NCBI GenBank assembly: GCA_947476925.1
Contig: CANJSF010000027.1
Coordinates: 1 to 45,111 of the forward strand
DNA length: 45,111 nucleotides
From: Rhodospirillaceae bacterium
GTDB taxonomy: Bacteria; Pseudomonadota; Alphaproteobacteria; Rhodospirillales; Rhodospirillaceae
Direction: 5' to 3'
Shown here piece after piece: positions 16,096 through 23,747 of this stretch. The notes beneath the pieces are model-generated. The model worked only from the letters and a program-made list of their open reading frames with translations, had not been told where the DNA came from and did not search any database. The position numbers were made by a program, and so were the translations under genes. How positions within the stretch are numbered: the stretch's first letter is position 1; each line of letters begins with the position of its first letter.

Positions 16096-17913
16096 ATGGC
16101 TCAATGGCGACAATTTGCAATCGGACTGGTGGCCGGGCTTGTCAGTTCATCTGTTGCCTTTGCTAAAGGCGACGTCGAGCGCGGCCGGGCCATCGCCATC
16201 GAATGTTTTGCCTGTCATGGCAAAGACGGCAACGCGCCTTCCACCAGCAACCCCAAAATCGGTGGTCAGCACGAGCGCTACTTGGTGCTGGCACTGAAGG
16301 AATACAAAAACAACGGCCGCAAAGAATCGCTGATGCGCGGTGCGGTCCTCAAAATGACCGACCAAGAAATTGAGGATGTGGCGGCCTACTACGCGGCACA
16401 AAAAAGCTTTACTGAAGCCGTGGCAAAGCCCGGCGCTGCACCAAAATCCCCAGCCGCGGGAGGCCCGCCGCCGGGCGGCCCAGGGCCTGCGGGACCGGGC
16501 GCATTCCGGGTCGACAAGGTCGAACGGAAAGCGACATTTGTCGCGTTGTTAGCTCAAGCGGTTGACGCTAACAAGCAAGCCAGGCCTTTGAAGGCCGATG
16601 CGTGCCCCAAGATTGATACGGCAATCGCTGCCACTGACTCCGACAATGATGGCTTGGCCGATGCATTTGACGCCGCTCCTAATGATGCGGGTGAATTTGT
16701 GCGCGACGTCAATGGCGACGGCCGCTTTGAGATTTGCAGCATTCAACAAATGCAAGCGATCTCGACTCTGGGTATGGGAGATGGAAAAAAATCAACGCTC
16801 TCGGTTGATGAACGAATGAGGCGGAATTACGAATTAGGTCGCGATCTCGATGCTGCAGTGATTGTGAATTTCCTGCCGATTGGCAATTGCGGGCCTGACG
16901 ACAATTGCATGATGGCGCGGGGTAAATATGGCTACATGGGTGTGTTTGACGGCCGCAATCATTTCATCCGCAATCTGAATGTTTCACTGCCCGAACGTGG
17001 CGGTGTGGGACTGTTTGGTGTGCTCGGCGAAACGGGCGTGGTGATGAACCTCACCGTCGACAACGCAAAAGTTGAGGGCCGCGCCGGTACGGGCGGCGTG
17101 GTCGGCGCCAACATGGGCACAGTTTATAATGTGCACTCAAAAGTCAGCATCAAAGCAGGCCTTGCTGTGGGCGGTGTCGTCGGCGGCAACTCTGGTCTTG
17201 TGGCCATGTGCACAGCTGAAGGCGATATTGCTGCGCAGCAAGCCGCTGGTGGCGTTGTGGGCGACATGACGGGCGGCGTTTACCGCTGCACATCCAAAGT
17301 GAACGTTTCTGGCAATCGTGCCTTGGGCGGCCTCGTTGGCTTGAGCACCTTTGGCATGATTTTCGATAGCTCAGCGTCAGGAGCGGTCACGGGCACCAGT
17401 GATTTGGGCGGCTTGGTGGGCATGAACACCGATGGTTCAGTGAACAACAGCTCGTCAACATCCACAGTTACCGGCGAGACCAACAACATTGGCGGGCTGG
17501 TGGGCTTTAACTCGCTCAGTGTTGTGCGCAATAGTTATGCGACAGGAACAGTATCGGGAGCCGACACTGTTGGCGGGTTGGTGGGCCGCAACAACGGCGT
17601 CATCCGCCGCAGTTATGCCGCAGCCACGATCAAGGGAGATACCAATACTGGCGGGCTAGTTGGAATCACCGTGGATGGCGAAGAAAAAGCATCCTTCGGC
17701 AGTGGTACGGTCGCCGATATCAAAACCTTAGACTCTGAGAAATCTGGGTGGGCGCCCAAGGTCAATATCTCGCATAATATGCTCGACTTTTACTGCGACA
17801 CCAATTTCAGCGGAGCAATTGAGCCCGCCGAACGCGTAGCGCAAAATTATGTGTGGGCCTTCGACAAGCCCGGTGCGCCGCCAAGCCTGCGTTGCGGAAC
17901 CAAAACGAACTAA
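16096..17913 (+). CDS. Secreted monoheme cytochrome c fused to calcium-loop and GLUG repeats
   Basis: The 605-aa product begins with a signal peptide (cleavage after ...SSSVAFA, residue 23). A class I cytochrome c domain follows, with CFACH (Cys37-His41) and a likely distal Met in the MRGAVLKMTDQEI region. After a Pro/Gly-rich linker come two Asp-rich calcium-type loops (DSDNDGLADAFD and DVNGDGRFE). About eight GLUG-type repeats (GGLVG/GGVVG with alternating small and polar residues) fill residues about 300-540, a beta-helix module usually found in adhesins. The ATG at 16096 is preceded by GGGGAGG; an upstream in-frame start at 16039 would bury the signal peptide. It heads a four-gene set before the main redox operon. 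A surface-attached electron-transfer protein is a reasonable inference. Confidence 0.85.
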   Translation: MAQWRQFAIGLVAGLVSSSVAFAKGDVERGRAIAIECFACHGKDGNAPSTSNPKIGGQHERYLVLALKEYKNNGRKESLMRGAVLKMTDQEIEDVAAYYAAQKSFTEAVAKPGAAPKSPAAGGPPPGGPGPAGPGAFRVDKVERKATFVALLAQAVDANKQARPLKADACPKIDTAIAATDSDNDGLADAFDAAPNDAGEFVRDVNGDGRFEICSIQQMQAISTLGMGDGKKSTLSVDERMRRNYELGRDLDAAVIVNFLPIGNCGPDDNCMMARGKYGYMGVFDGRNHFIRNLNVSLPERGGVGLFGVLGETGVVMNLTVDNAKVEGRAGTGGVVGANMGTVYNVHSKVSIKAGLAVGGVVGGNSGLVAMCTAEGDIAAQQAAGGVVGDMTGGVYRCTSKVNVSGNRALGGLVGLSTFGMIFDSSASGAVTGTSDLGGLVGMNTDGSVNNSSSTSTVTGETNNIGGLVGFNSLSVVRNSYATGTVSGADTVGGLVGRNNGVIRRSYAAATIKGDTNTGGLVGITVDGEEKASFGSGTVADIKTLDSEKSGWAPKVNISHNMLDFYCDTNFSGAIEPAERVAQNYVWAFDKPGAPPSLRCGTKTN

Positions 17914-17932
17914 ACCTTTGTAGGAGCCAACC

Positions 17933-18955
17933 ATGTCTGTCATCGCCTTGCTACCGCGTCGCCACGCTTTAGGTTTGGCTGCCGCGAGCGCGCTTGTTGT
18001 TCCACGATGGTCAACTGCTGCTGATGCGCGGGTGTCCAACGCGACGCCGTTTGCCAAAGGCGATGTGATTGTTGCGGCGACCGTCATGGACAATCCTGAC
18101 GACGACCATGCGGGCACGGGCCGCTTGCTGCAGTTTGATTCCGACTTGAAACTCAAAGGCACGTTGTGGATCAAGTCGACTAACCACAAGCTGAGTGGCT
18201 TGACGTTTGGACCCGACAAAACGCTCTATGGCTTTGCGCCGCTTAATCATGCGGTTGTCGAAGTGGGGCCCGACGCGAAGGAGCGCCCGCTGTTTACGTT
18301 TGCCGACCGTGCCTTTAGCAATATCTCGTTCCCAAAAGACGGCACGATATTATTGGGCGAGCATTTGGTCGGGAGCAAAACAGAATCGCGTTACGTCTCA
18401 ACTAAATTGCCACTCATTAAGGGGCGTACGGTTGTTGGCGATGGCCACGTCTATCGCTTCTCGAAGGATCGCAAGCAAATCGAAGAATATGCCACCGACG
18501 TTCATGGCGGTATGGAGGGCTATCACGGCGTGACCAGTCTTGTGTTAGCCGACAACGATACTCGCGCGATTTATATTTCCGAAACCGGAAATCGCATTTT
18601 GCAGTACGACCTGAAGAATAAAAAGCAACTACCCGACTTGGCCGTGTTCAACGATGACCCCCAGGTGCGCATGTTGTTGTGGATGACGCGGATGAACAAA
18701 GACACGCTGCTGGCAATTACTGGAGGAAGTATGGTGACGATTGACCAAAATACCGGCAAGGTCTTGCGAGAATTTAAAATGGGCAGCTTTGGTTGGGCGG
18801 CGGCGACGCCGTCGATCGATGGGCAGTTTATTTTGGTCGGTAACTTTATGGATGGCGATATCGCCAAAGTCAGTGTCAAGGATGGCTCGGTCGTGGCGCG
18901 CAATAACATCGGTGAGAAGCGCTCTCTCTCCGGCGTTGCGCAATTTCCCGGTTAA
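17933..18955 (+). CDS. Exported beta-propeller protein (NHL/SMP-30-like), possible Tat substrate
   Basis: The N-terminus has a twin-arginine-like signal (LPRRHALGLAAASALVV, Arg9-Arg10) ending near STAADA. The mature part (about 310 aa) shows repeating strands with GLTFGPDKTLYG, ISFPKDGTILLGEH, GDGHVYRFSKD, AIYISETGNRILQYDL and TPSIDGQFILVGN. That is the periodic pattern of a six-bladed propeller. No catalytic residues can be assigned with confidence. GGAG precedes the ATG. It lies 19 bases after the GLUG-cytochrome and 21 before the NAD(P)-binding protein, so it is probably cotranscribed. It might be a binding or scaffold protein for the redox partners, which is conjecture. Confidence 0.75.
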   Translation: MSVIALLPRRHALGLAAASALVVPRWSTAADARVSNATPFAKGDVIVAATVMDNPDDDHAGTGRLLQFDSDLKLKGTLWIKSTNHKLSGLTFGPDKTLYGFAPLNHAVVEVGPDAKERPLFTFADRAFSNISFPKDGTILLGEHLVGSKTESRYVSTKLPLIKGRTVVGDGHVYRFSKDRKQIEEYATDVHGGMEGYHGVTSLVLADNDTRAIYISETGNRILQYDLKNKKQLPDLAVFNDDPQVRMLLWMTRMNKDTLLAITGGSMVTIDQNTGKVLREFKMGSFGWAAATPSIDGQFILVGNFMDGDIAKVSVKDGSVVARNNIGEKRSLSGVAQFPG

Positions 18956-18976
18956 TAAAGGTTCGGAGCAAGAACA

Positions 18977-19777
18977 ATGATCATGAAAATCATCAAAGGC
19001 CTGGCGCTGACTTTTGTGGCGCTCGTCGTAATTGTTGTGTTGGCACTCTTCGGCATCTTTCTTACTAGTAACAACCAGAATGTTGAGGCCTTTGCTCTGG
19101 CGCCGCCTGCGGCCAAAGAGGCAACGGAGCCCGATGATGGCATCTTGATTTTCGGGGCGTCGCGCAACACCGGCCTAGATGTGGCTGAAATCCTCGCGGC
19201 GCGCGGCGATAAGGTCACAGCTGTCGTCCGTCCAAACTCAAACACTGAAGAGTTGAAAAAACTAAATGTCACCTTAGTGCCCGGGGATGCGCTCGACATG
19301 GAGTCCGTGCGCGCTGCGATGGCGGGCAAAAAGTACCGCGCCGTTTTAACAACGATTGCCTGCTTTAGCTGCAATCCCAAGCCCGACTATCTTGGCAACA
19401 AAAATATTTTCGATGCTGCGAAGGAGGCTGGCCTCAATCGGGTTGTACTGGTCACCACCATCGGTGCTGGAGATAGTTTTAACTCCGCACCGCTGCCGGC
19501 GCGGCAGTTCCTAAAAGACATGTTGCCACTCAAAACCCAAGCCGAAGATTATCTCAAGTCGCTGGCGTTGGATTACACTATTATCCGTCCGGGCGGCTTG
19601 AAGACCGCCAAGCCTACGAGCCGTGCCATATTGTCGGAGGATCGTAAAACCTCAGGGATCATCACACGTTCGGACTTGGCCGGATTGATTGTCGGCGCGC
19701 TCGATGACCCGCGCACAATTGGCAAAACACTGGCGGCCATCGACCGCGATTTCAAATTCCCATTCGATATGCGATAG
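18977..19777 (+). CDS. Membrane-anchored NAD(P)-binding atypical SDR
   Basis: The 266-aa protein has one N-terminal hydrophobic helix (residues about 5-30). An atypical short-chain dehydrogenase (NmrA/SDR a5-like) Rossmann domain follows: ILIFGASRNTGLDVAEILAARG, AVVRPNS, VPGDALDMESV, VVLVTTIGAGDS and DYTIIRPGGL. In such proteins the classical catalytic Tyr-Lys pair is often absent and they can be NADP sensors or weak oxidoreductases; I see no clear YxxxK here. An unusual TIACFSCNPKPDY segment holds two cysteines. GGAG lies 8 bases before the start. Whether the soluble domain faces the cytoplasm or periplasm is unclear; NAD(P) binding favours the cytoplasm. Confidence 0.8.
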   Translation: MIMKIIKGLALTFVALVVIVVLALFGIFLTSNNQNVEAFALAPPAAKEATEPDDGILIFGASRNTGLDVAEILAARGDKVTAVVRPNSNTEELKKLNVTLVPGDALDMESVRAAMAGKKYRAVLTTIACFSCNPKPDYLGNKNIFDAAKEAGLNRVVLVTTIGAGDSFNSAPLPARQFLKDMLPLKTQAEDYLKSLALDYTIIRPGGLKTAKPTSRAILSEDRKTSGIITRSDLAGLIVGALDDPRTIGKTLAAIDRDFKFPFDMR

Positions 19778-19788
19778 GAGTTAGGCAC

Positions 19789-20328
19789 ATGTTCCACAAA
19801 TTTGTCTTTCAAACAAAAACCGAACGGCGCTTGGCGGTGTTCGCAGCATTAATCTCATTTCCGGCAATCTATGGTGCCTATGCCTTAGCCGCCGATACGG
19901 TCAAAACCCAGGTGGTGCAAGACACCAGTATTTTTAGCAAAATCAAACCCGACGTCCTGGCCATAATCGAAAAGGGCGAGGCTGATTTTCTAGCGCGCGA
20001 CCCTCAGCGCTTGGCTGATTCGGTCACCGAAGATTTCACCTGGTACCGGGTTGCCCCGGATGGTCCCAAGCTCGCCGTTCAGGGCCGCGCCAGCATGGTG
20101 AAAATGCTGGAACAATTTTTCAACGCTGATGCTCCTGCCGGGTTTCAATCTAAGGTTTACCGACTGGGGATGGTTGGGAACATTTTGGTCCAAGTGGAGG
20201 TCGACAAGTACGACTCCAAAACCGAGGGTAAGGTGGAAAAAACCTCCTTAGAACTTTACGAGTTCCGGGATGGCCGTCGGTTTCGCGAATGGCGGCTCAC
20301 CCCAACCAATAGCCCATTTGATAAGTAG
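19789..20328 (+). CDS. Exported NTF2-like (SnoaL-type) protein
   Basis: The 179-residue product has an N-terminal hydrophobic segment (residues about 15-35, ending AYALAA) that is probably a signal peptide or anchor. A cone-shaped NTF2-like domain follows (FLARDPQRLADSVTEDFTWY, VQGRASMVKMLEQFF, then TSLELYEFRDGRRFREWRL). The fold binds small hydrophobic ligands or serves as an enzyme; no catalytic residues are evident. It has GGAG upstream and lies 11 bases after the NAD(P)-binding gene, closing that operon. A 177-base gap with a regulatory palindrome follows. Confidence 0.75.
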   Translation: MFHKFVFQTKTERRLAVFAALISFPAIYGAYALAADTVKTQVVQDTSIFSKIKPDVLAIIEKGEADFLARDPQRLADSVTEDFTWYRVAPDGPKLAVQGRASMVKMLEQFFNADAPAGFQSKVYRLGMVGNILVQVEVDKYDSKTEGKVEKTSLELYEFRDGRRFREWRLTPTNSPFDK

Positions 20329-20398
20329 GGTTTAATTTGCGCCGAATATCTGTCGGTCGAATTCAAGCCTGGAATTGTCGCAATTTGTATCGGTTTTT

Positions 20399-20412
20399 CT
20401 GATGTAAATCAG
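20399..20412. promoter_or_regulatory. FNR/CRP-family operator palindrome upstream of the redox operon
   Basis: CTGAT-GTAA-ATCAG is a perfect dyad with the 4-base centre and TGAT/ATCA half-sites typical of FNR, Anr, FixK and related regulators (consensus TTGAT-N4-ATCAA). Its centre (20405.5) lies about 100 bases before the TTG start at 20506, with AT-rich -10-like sequences at 20421-20437 (TATATTAGAATAACAC). Placement suits an activator site close to the promoter, but the exact start point is not clear. It suggests oxygen or redox control of the cytochrome operon. Confidence 0.55.
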
Positions 20413-20505
20413 CGACTTGCTATATTAGAATAACACTGGTGATGGCCATTGTTATTTGGCCGTCTATCCCACATTGTCGGAGTGGGGGGCTTTAGGGGAC
20501 CAGCG

Positions 20506-22908
20506 TTGTCGACCGAGACGTATCGAATAGCCATTGTGGGTTCCGGGCCCGGCGGCCTCAGCGCAGCCGCGCACGCCGCAAAGCTCGGGGTGAGCCACGT
20601 GCTCCTCGAGCGCGCCGACCATTTGTCCGATACGATCTACAAATATCAACGCGGCAAATTTGTGATGTCGACCCCCGACATTTTGCCTTTGCGTTCGGAC
20701 GTCACGTTTGCAGCAGGCAAGCGCGAGGCCATCCTCGGTAATTGGGATCGCCAGATCGCTGAGCTGAAAACCAACGTTCGCTATAAATCCGACGTCGTTG
20801 AAATCAAAAAGGCCGAAGGCGTTTTTAACATTCGCCTCGCCGATGGCGACACGGTGCAAGCTGAAAATGTGGTTCTTGCCATTGGCCTGCAAGGCAACCT
20901 GAACAAACTCACCTGCCCCGGCGGGGACTTACCGCTGGTTCAATATCAGCTCGACGATCCTGGCGAGTACGAAGCCGAGACCATTGTCGTGATCGGTGCG
21001 GGCGACGCGGGTGTGGAAAACGCCGTGGCATTGGCCAAACAAAATTCAGTCGTGATTATCAATCGCGAAGCTGAGTTCGCTCGCGTCAAACAAGGAAACC
21101 TGACGCTTATTCTCAACGCAATCGAGAAGGGCGACATACAGTGCTACTATAATGCGGAACCCGCGCGCGTTGAGCCCAATGCGATCATCTTGAATACCGC
21201 TGACGGTGAGGCGCGCGTGCCATGTGACCGCATTATCGCGCGCATCGGCGCGTCTGCGCCGCGCAAGTTTGTAGAATCGTGCGGCATCAAGTTTCCGAAT
21301 GCCGATCGCTCGGCTTTGCCCGAGGTGAGTTCGACTTACGAGTCCAACGTGCCGGGTTTATATATCGTCGGCGCGCTGGGCGGCTACCCGCTTATCAAGC
21401 AAGCGATGAACCAGGGCCTTGAGGTGGTCGAATACATTCTAGGCAACAAACTTGCTCCGGCGGACGAGCCGTTGCTTCAGAGAAAATTTGCAGGGCTAGG
21501 CGGCGCCGACGTCGATGCCATCATTGCCGAAGCGCGCGGCGCGATCCCGGTTTTTGCCAGCCTGAACCCACTCCTGCTTCGCGAGACGTTGCTTGAATCG
21601 GATGTTCATGTGTTAAAGAAAGATGCGATTGTCTTTAAGCGCAACGACTACACCAGCAGCTTTTTCACGATTATGCGCGGCAGTGTGGGCATCCAGATCA
21701 ATGCGCTGGACCCGAGCGTCGTGGTTACATTGCCGACCGGCGCATTTTTCGGCGAAATGGGGTTGATTTCTGGGCGTCGGCGCTCAGCGACGGCGGTGGC
21801 GACCAGCGACTGCGTGCTTCTGGAAACGCCACGACGCACCATGTTGAAATTGATCAAGTCGGTCGACAGCGTGCGACGTACGCTTGATCAAACTGCGATC
21901 ATGCGCCAGGTCCAAACACACTTAGCTCCCGGCGTCTCGGTGGCTGATCTGCGCCCCATGGTCGAAACCGTAGAGTTGAAACGCTACAAGCCCGGCGACG
22001 TCATCTTCAATCAAGGCGACAAAGGTGACGATATGCATCTGATCCGCGCCGGGTCGTGCACGGTTTCCATGCGGGTGGGTGGCCGCGACATCGTGTTAAG
22101 TTATGTGCCGTCGGGCAATTACATCGGCGAGATGGCGTTGCTGTCCGACGCTCCGCGCTCTGCAACTGTCAAGGCGGCGCACGCCACGGAAACAATTCGA
22201 ATACAGGGAGATGCCTTTAAGGCGCTCCTCGACTCACAGCCGGCGTTGAAAGCAAAAGTCGAAGCCAAGTTCCGTCAGCGCATTATGCAGAACGAGCAGA
22301 TGCAACGCCGCCCCGAGGCCGGAAACATTATTCAGTTCCTCATCGAACAGGGCGTTGGTGAGGGCACCGATGTGCTGCTGATTGACGAATCTTTATGTGT
22401 CCACTGCGATAACTGCGAAAAGGCCTGCGCCGAAACGCATAAGGGTATATCACGTCTCGACCGAGAAGCGGGGCCTAGCTTTGCCAATATTCACGTTCCA
22501 ACCTCGTGTCGGCACTGCGAGCATCCGCATTGCATGTCAGACTGCCCGCCCAATGCCATTCACCGTGCACCCGACGGTGAGGTGTTCATTGACGATAGTT
22601 GCATCGGATGTGGGAACTGCGAGCGCAACTGCCCCTATGGCGTGATTCAGTTGGCGTCACCGCCAGAAGAAAAGTTCAACCTCTTTTCGTGGCTGCTGTT
22701 TGGAAAAGGCCCCGGCCCTGGCGAAGAGATGGCCTATGAAGAACTCAAGTACGCTGGCAAACCCCACGCCGATAAGCAAAAACGTGCGGTGAAGTGTGAC
22801 ATGTGTAAGGACATCGATGGCGGCGCTTCATGCGTGCGGGCGTGTCCGACAGGCGCGGCCATGCGGGTCAGCCCTGAAGAATTTATGTCTGTGGCGCTGT
22901 TGGGGTGA
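20506..22908 (+). CDS. FAD/NAD oxidoreductase fused to two cyclic-nucleotide-binding domains and a four-cluster ferredoxin
   Basis: This 800-aa cytoplasmic-type protein has four parts. Residues 1 to about 340 form a pyridine-nucleotide disulfide-oxidoreductase-like module with two dinucleotide motifs (IVGSGPGGLSAA at 10-21, VVIGAGDAGVENAVA further on) but no CxxC, so it is not a thioredoxin reductase. About 350-470 and 480-600 are two cyclic-nucleotide-binding domains (FFGEMGLISGRRRSATAVA and YIGEMALLSDAPRSATVKA phosphate-binding-cassette segments). About 610-800 is a ferredoxin with 16 cysteines in four groups (CVHCDNCEKAC, CRHCEHPHCMSDC, CIGCGNCERNC, CDMC...CVRAC) as in NrfC/DmsB-type subunits. 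The TTG start at 20506 is chosen because AGGGGA lies 6 bases upstream. It heads the operon and likely moves electrons between NAD(P)H and the membrane cytochrome b, gated by a nucleotide; direction unknown. Confidence 0.9.
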   Translation: MSTETYRIAIVGSGPGGLSAAAHAAKLGVSHVLLERADHLSDTIYKYQRGKFVMSTPDILPLRSDVTFAAGKREAILGNWDRQIAELKTNVRYKSDVVEIKKAEGVFNIRLADGDTVQAENVVLAIGLQGNLNKLTCPGGDLPLVQYQLDDPGEYEAETIVVIGAGDAGVENAVALAKQNSVVIINREAEFARVKQGNLTLILNAIEKGDIQCYYNAEPARVEPNAIILNTADGEARVPCDRIIARIGASAPRKFVESCGIKFPNADRSALPEVSSTYESNVPGLYIVGALGGYPLIKQAMNQGLEVVEYILGNKLAPADEPLLQRKFAGLGGADVDAIIAEARGAIPVFASLNPLLLRETLLESDVHVLKKDAIVFKRNDYTSSFFTIMRGSVGIQINALDPSVVVTLPTGAFFGEMGLISGRRRSATAVATSDCVLLETPRRTMLKLIKSVDSVRRTLDQTAIMRQVQTHLAPGVSVADLRPMVETVELKRYKPGDVIFNQGDKGDDMHLIRAGSCTVSMRVGGRDIVLSYVPSGNYIGEMALLSDAPRSATVKAAHATETIRIQGDAFKALLDSQPALKAKVEAKFRQRIMQNEQMQRRPEAGNIIQFLIEQGVGEGTDVLLIDESLCVHCDNCEKACAETHKGISRLDREAGPSFANIHVPTSCRHCEHPHCMSDCPPNAIHRAPDGEVFIDDSCIGCGNCERNCPYGVIQLASPPEEKFNLFSWLLFGKGPGPGEEMAYEELKYAGKPHADKQKRAVKCDMCKDIDGGASCVRACPTGAAMRVSPEEFMSVALLG

Positions 22909-22920
22909 TGAGTTAAGCCC

Positions 22921-23742
22921 ATGCGCGAATCAATCCTGATCTATCGCAATCACCTCTACCTCAAGCTTGCAGCGCTGGTGTCGCTAGTGGCAACGACGGC
23001 GTACGTCTGGCACACGCCATTCGAGAGGCCTAATGGCGGCACCTGGTTGGGATATACGCTCGGCGTTGTTGCAGGCGGCTTGATGATTTGGCTGGCGTGG
23101 TTTGGCGTGCGCAAACGCAAATACGGCATTGGCAAGCTTCGGTTGGAAGATTGGCTATCGGCGCATGTGTATATGGGCCTGGCGTTGGCCATAGTGGCCA
23201 CGCTGCATGCAGGATTCCAGCTGAACTGGAATGTTCATTCCGCGCTGTATGTCCTGATGATGATCGTGATCATCAGCGGAATTGTTGGCGTTTATTTCTA
23301 TATTCGATTTCCTATCATGCTGACTGAGAACCGCCGTGGCATGACGGCGGAGGTTATGCTGACACAAATCACGGATCTCGATCGTGAAATTCGCCAACTC
23401 GCCATGGGGTTGGATGATGCAACTAACGCGGCCGTTTTAAAGGCGAGCCAAGAAACAATTGTCGGCACAACTTTGTTTAGTCAGTTGCGCGGCTTTGATG
23501 AGGATTGCGAAACCACTCAAGCGCGACGGTTTGTCGAAGATAGCGAAGGCAGTGGCGAAAGTACGAGCCGCCGCCAGCTTCTTACGCGGTTGGTGCGCAA
23601 AGAAGAACTACTGAAACGTATCAGGCGCGACGTACAGTTGCGTTGTTTGCTCAAAACTTGGCTGATATGTCACGTGCCGTTTTCGGTGGCAGCGCTGATG
23701 GCGTTGGCCGTCCATGTCGTCACCGTGTTTTATTACTGGTAA
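22921..23742 (+). CDS. b-type membrane cytochrome (ferric-reductase/cyt b561-like), five TM
   Basis: The 273-aa protein has hydrophobic helices at about 13-31, 43-62, 81-101, 106-129 and 248-271. Histidines placed in or next to helices (His31, His82, His96, His106, His251, His265) could ligate two b-type hemes. A long polar domain (about 131-245), rich in charged residues and probably cytoplasmic, separates TM4 from TM5. It lies 12 bases after the FAD-ferredoxin gene, the usual partner for an iron-sulfur donor, and directly before the FHA-decaheme gene. The likely role is passing electrons across the inner membrane or to and from quinone. No closer family name can be given. Confidence 0.8.
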   Translation: MRESILIYRNHLYLKLAALVSLVATTAYVWHTPFERPNGGTWLGYTLGVVAGGLMIWLAWFGVRKRKYGIGKLRLEDWLSAHVYMGLALAIVATLHAGFQLNWNVHSALYVLMMIVIISGIVGVYFYIRFPIMLTENRRGMTAEVMLTQITDLDREIRQLAMGLDDATNAAVLKASQETIVGTTLFSQLRGFDEDCETTQARRFVEDSEGSGESTSRRQLLTRLVRKEELLKRIRRDVQLRCLLKTWLICHVPFSVAALMALAVHVVTVFYYW

Positions 23743-23747
23743 CGAGC

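Noticed and set aside
20506-21500. Thioredoxin reductase assignment for the FAD module
   Set aside because: The dinucleotide motifs fit the superfamily, but no redox CxxC is present in the first about 340 residues, and the protein continues into nucleotide-binding and ferredoxin domains.
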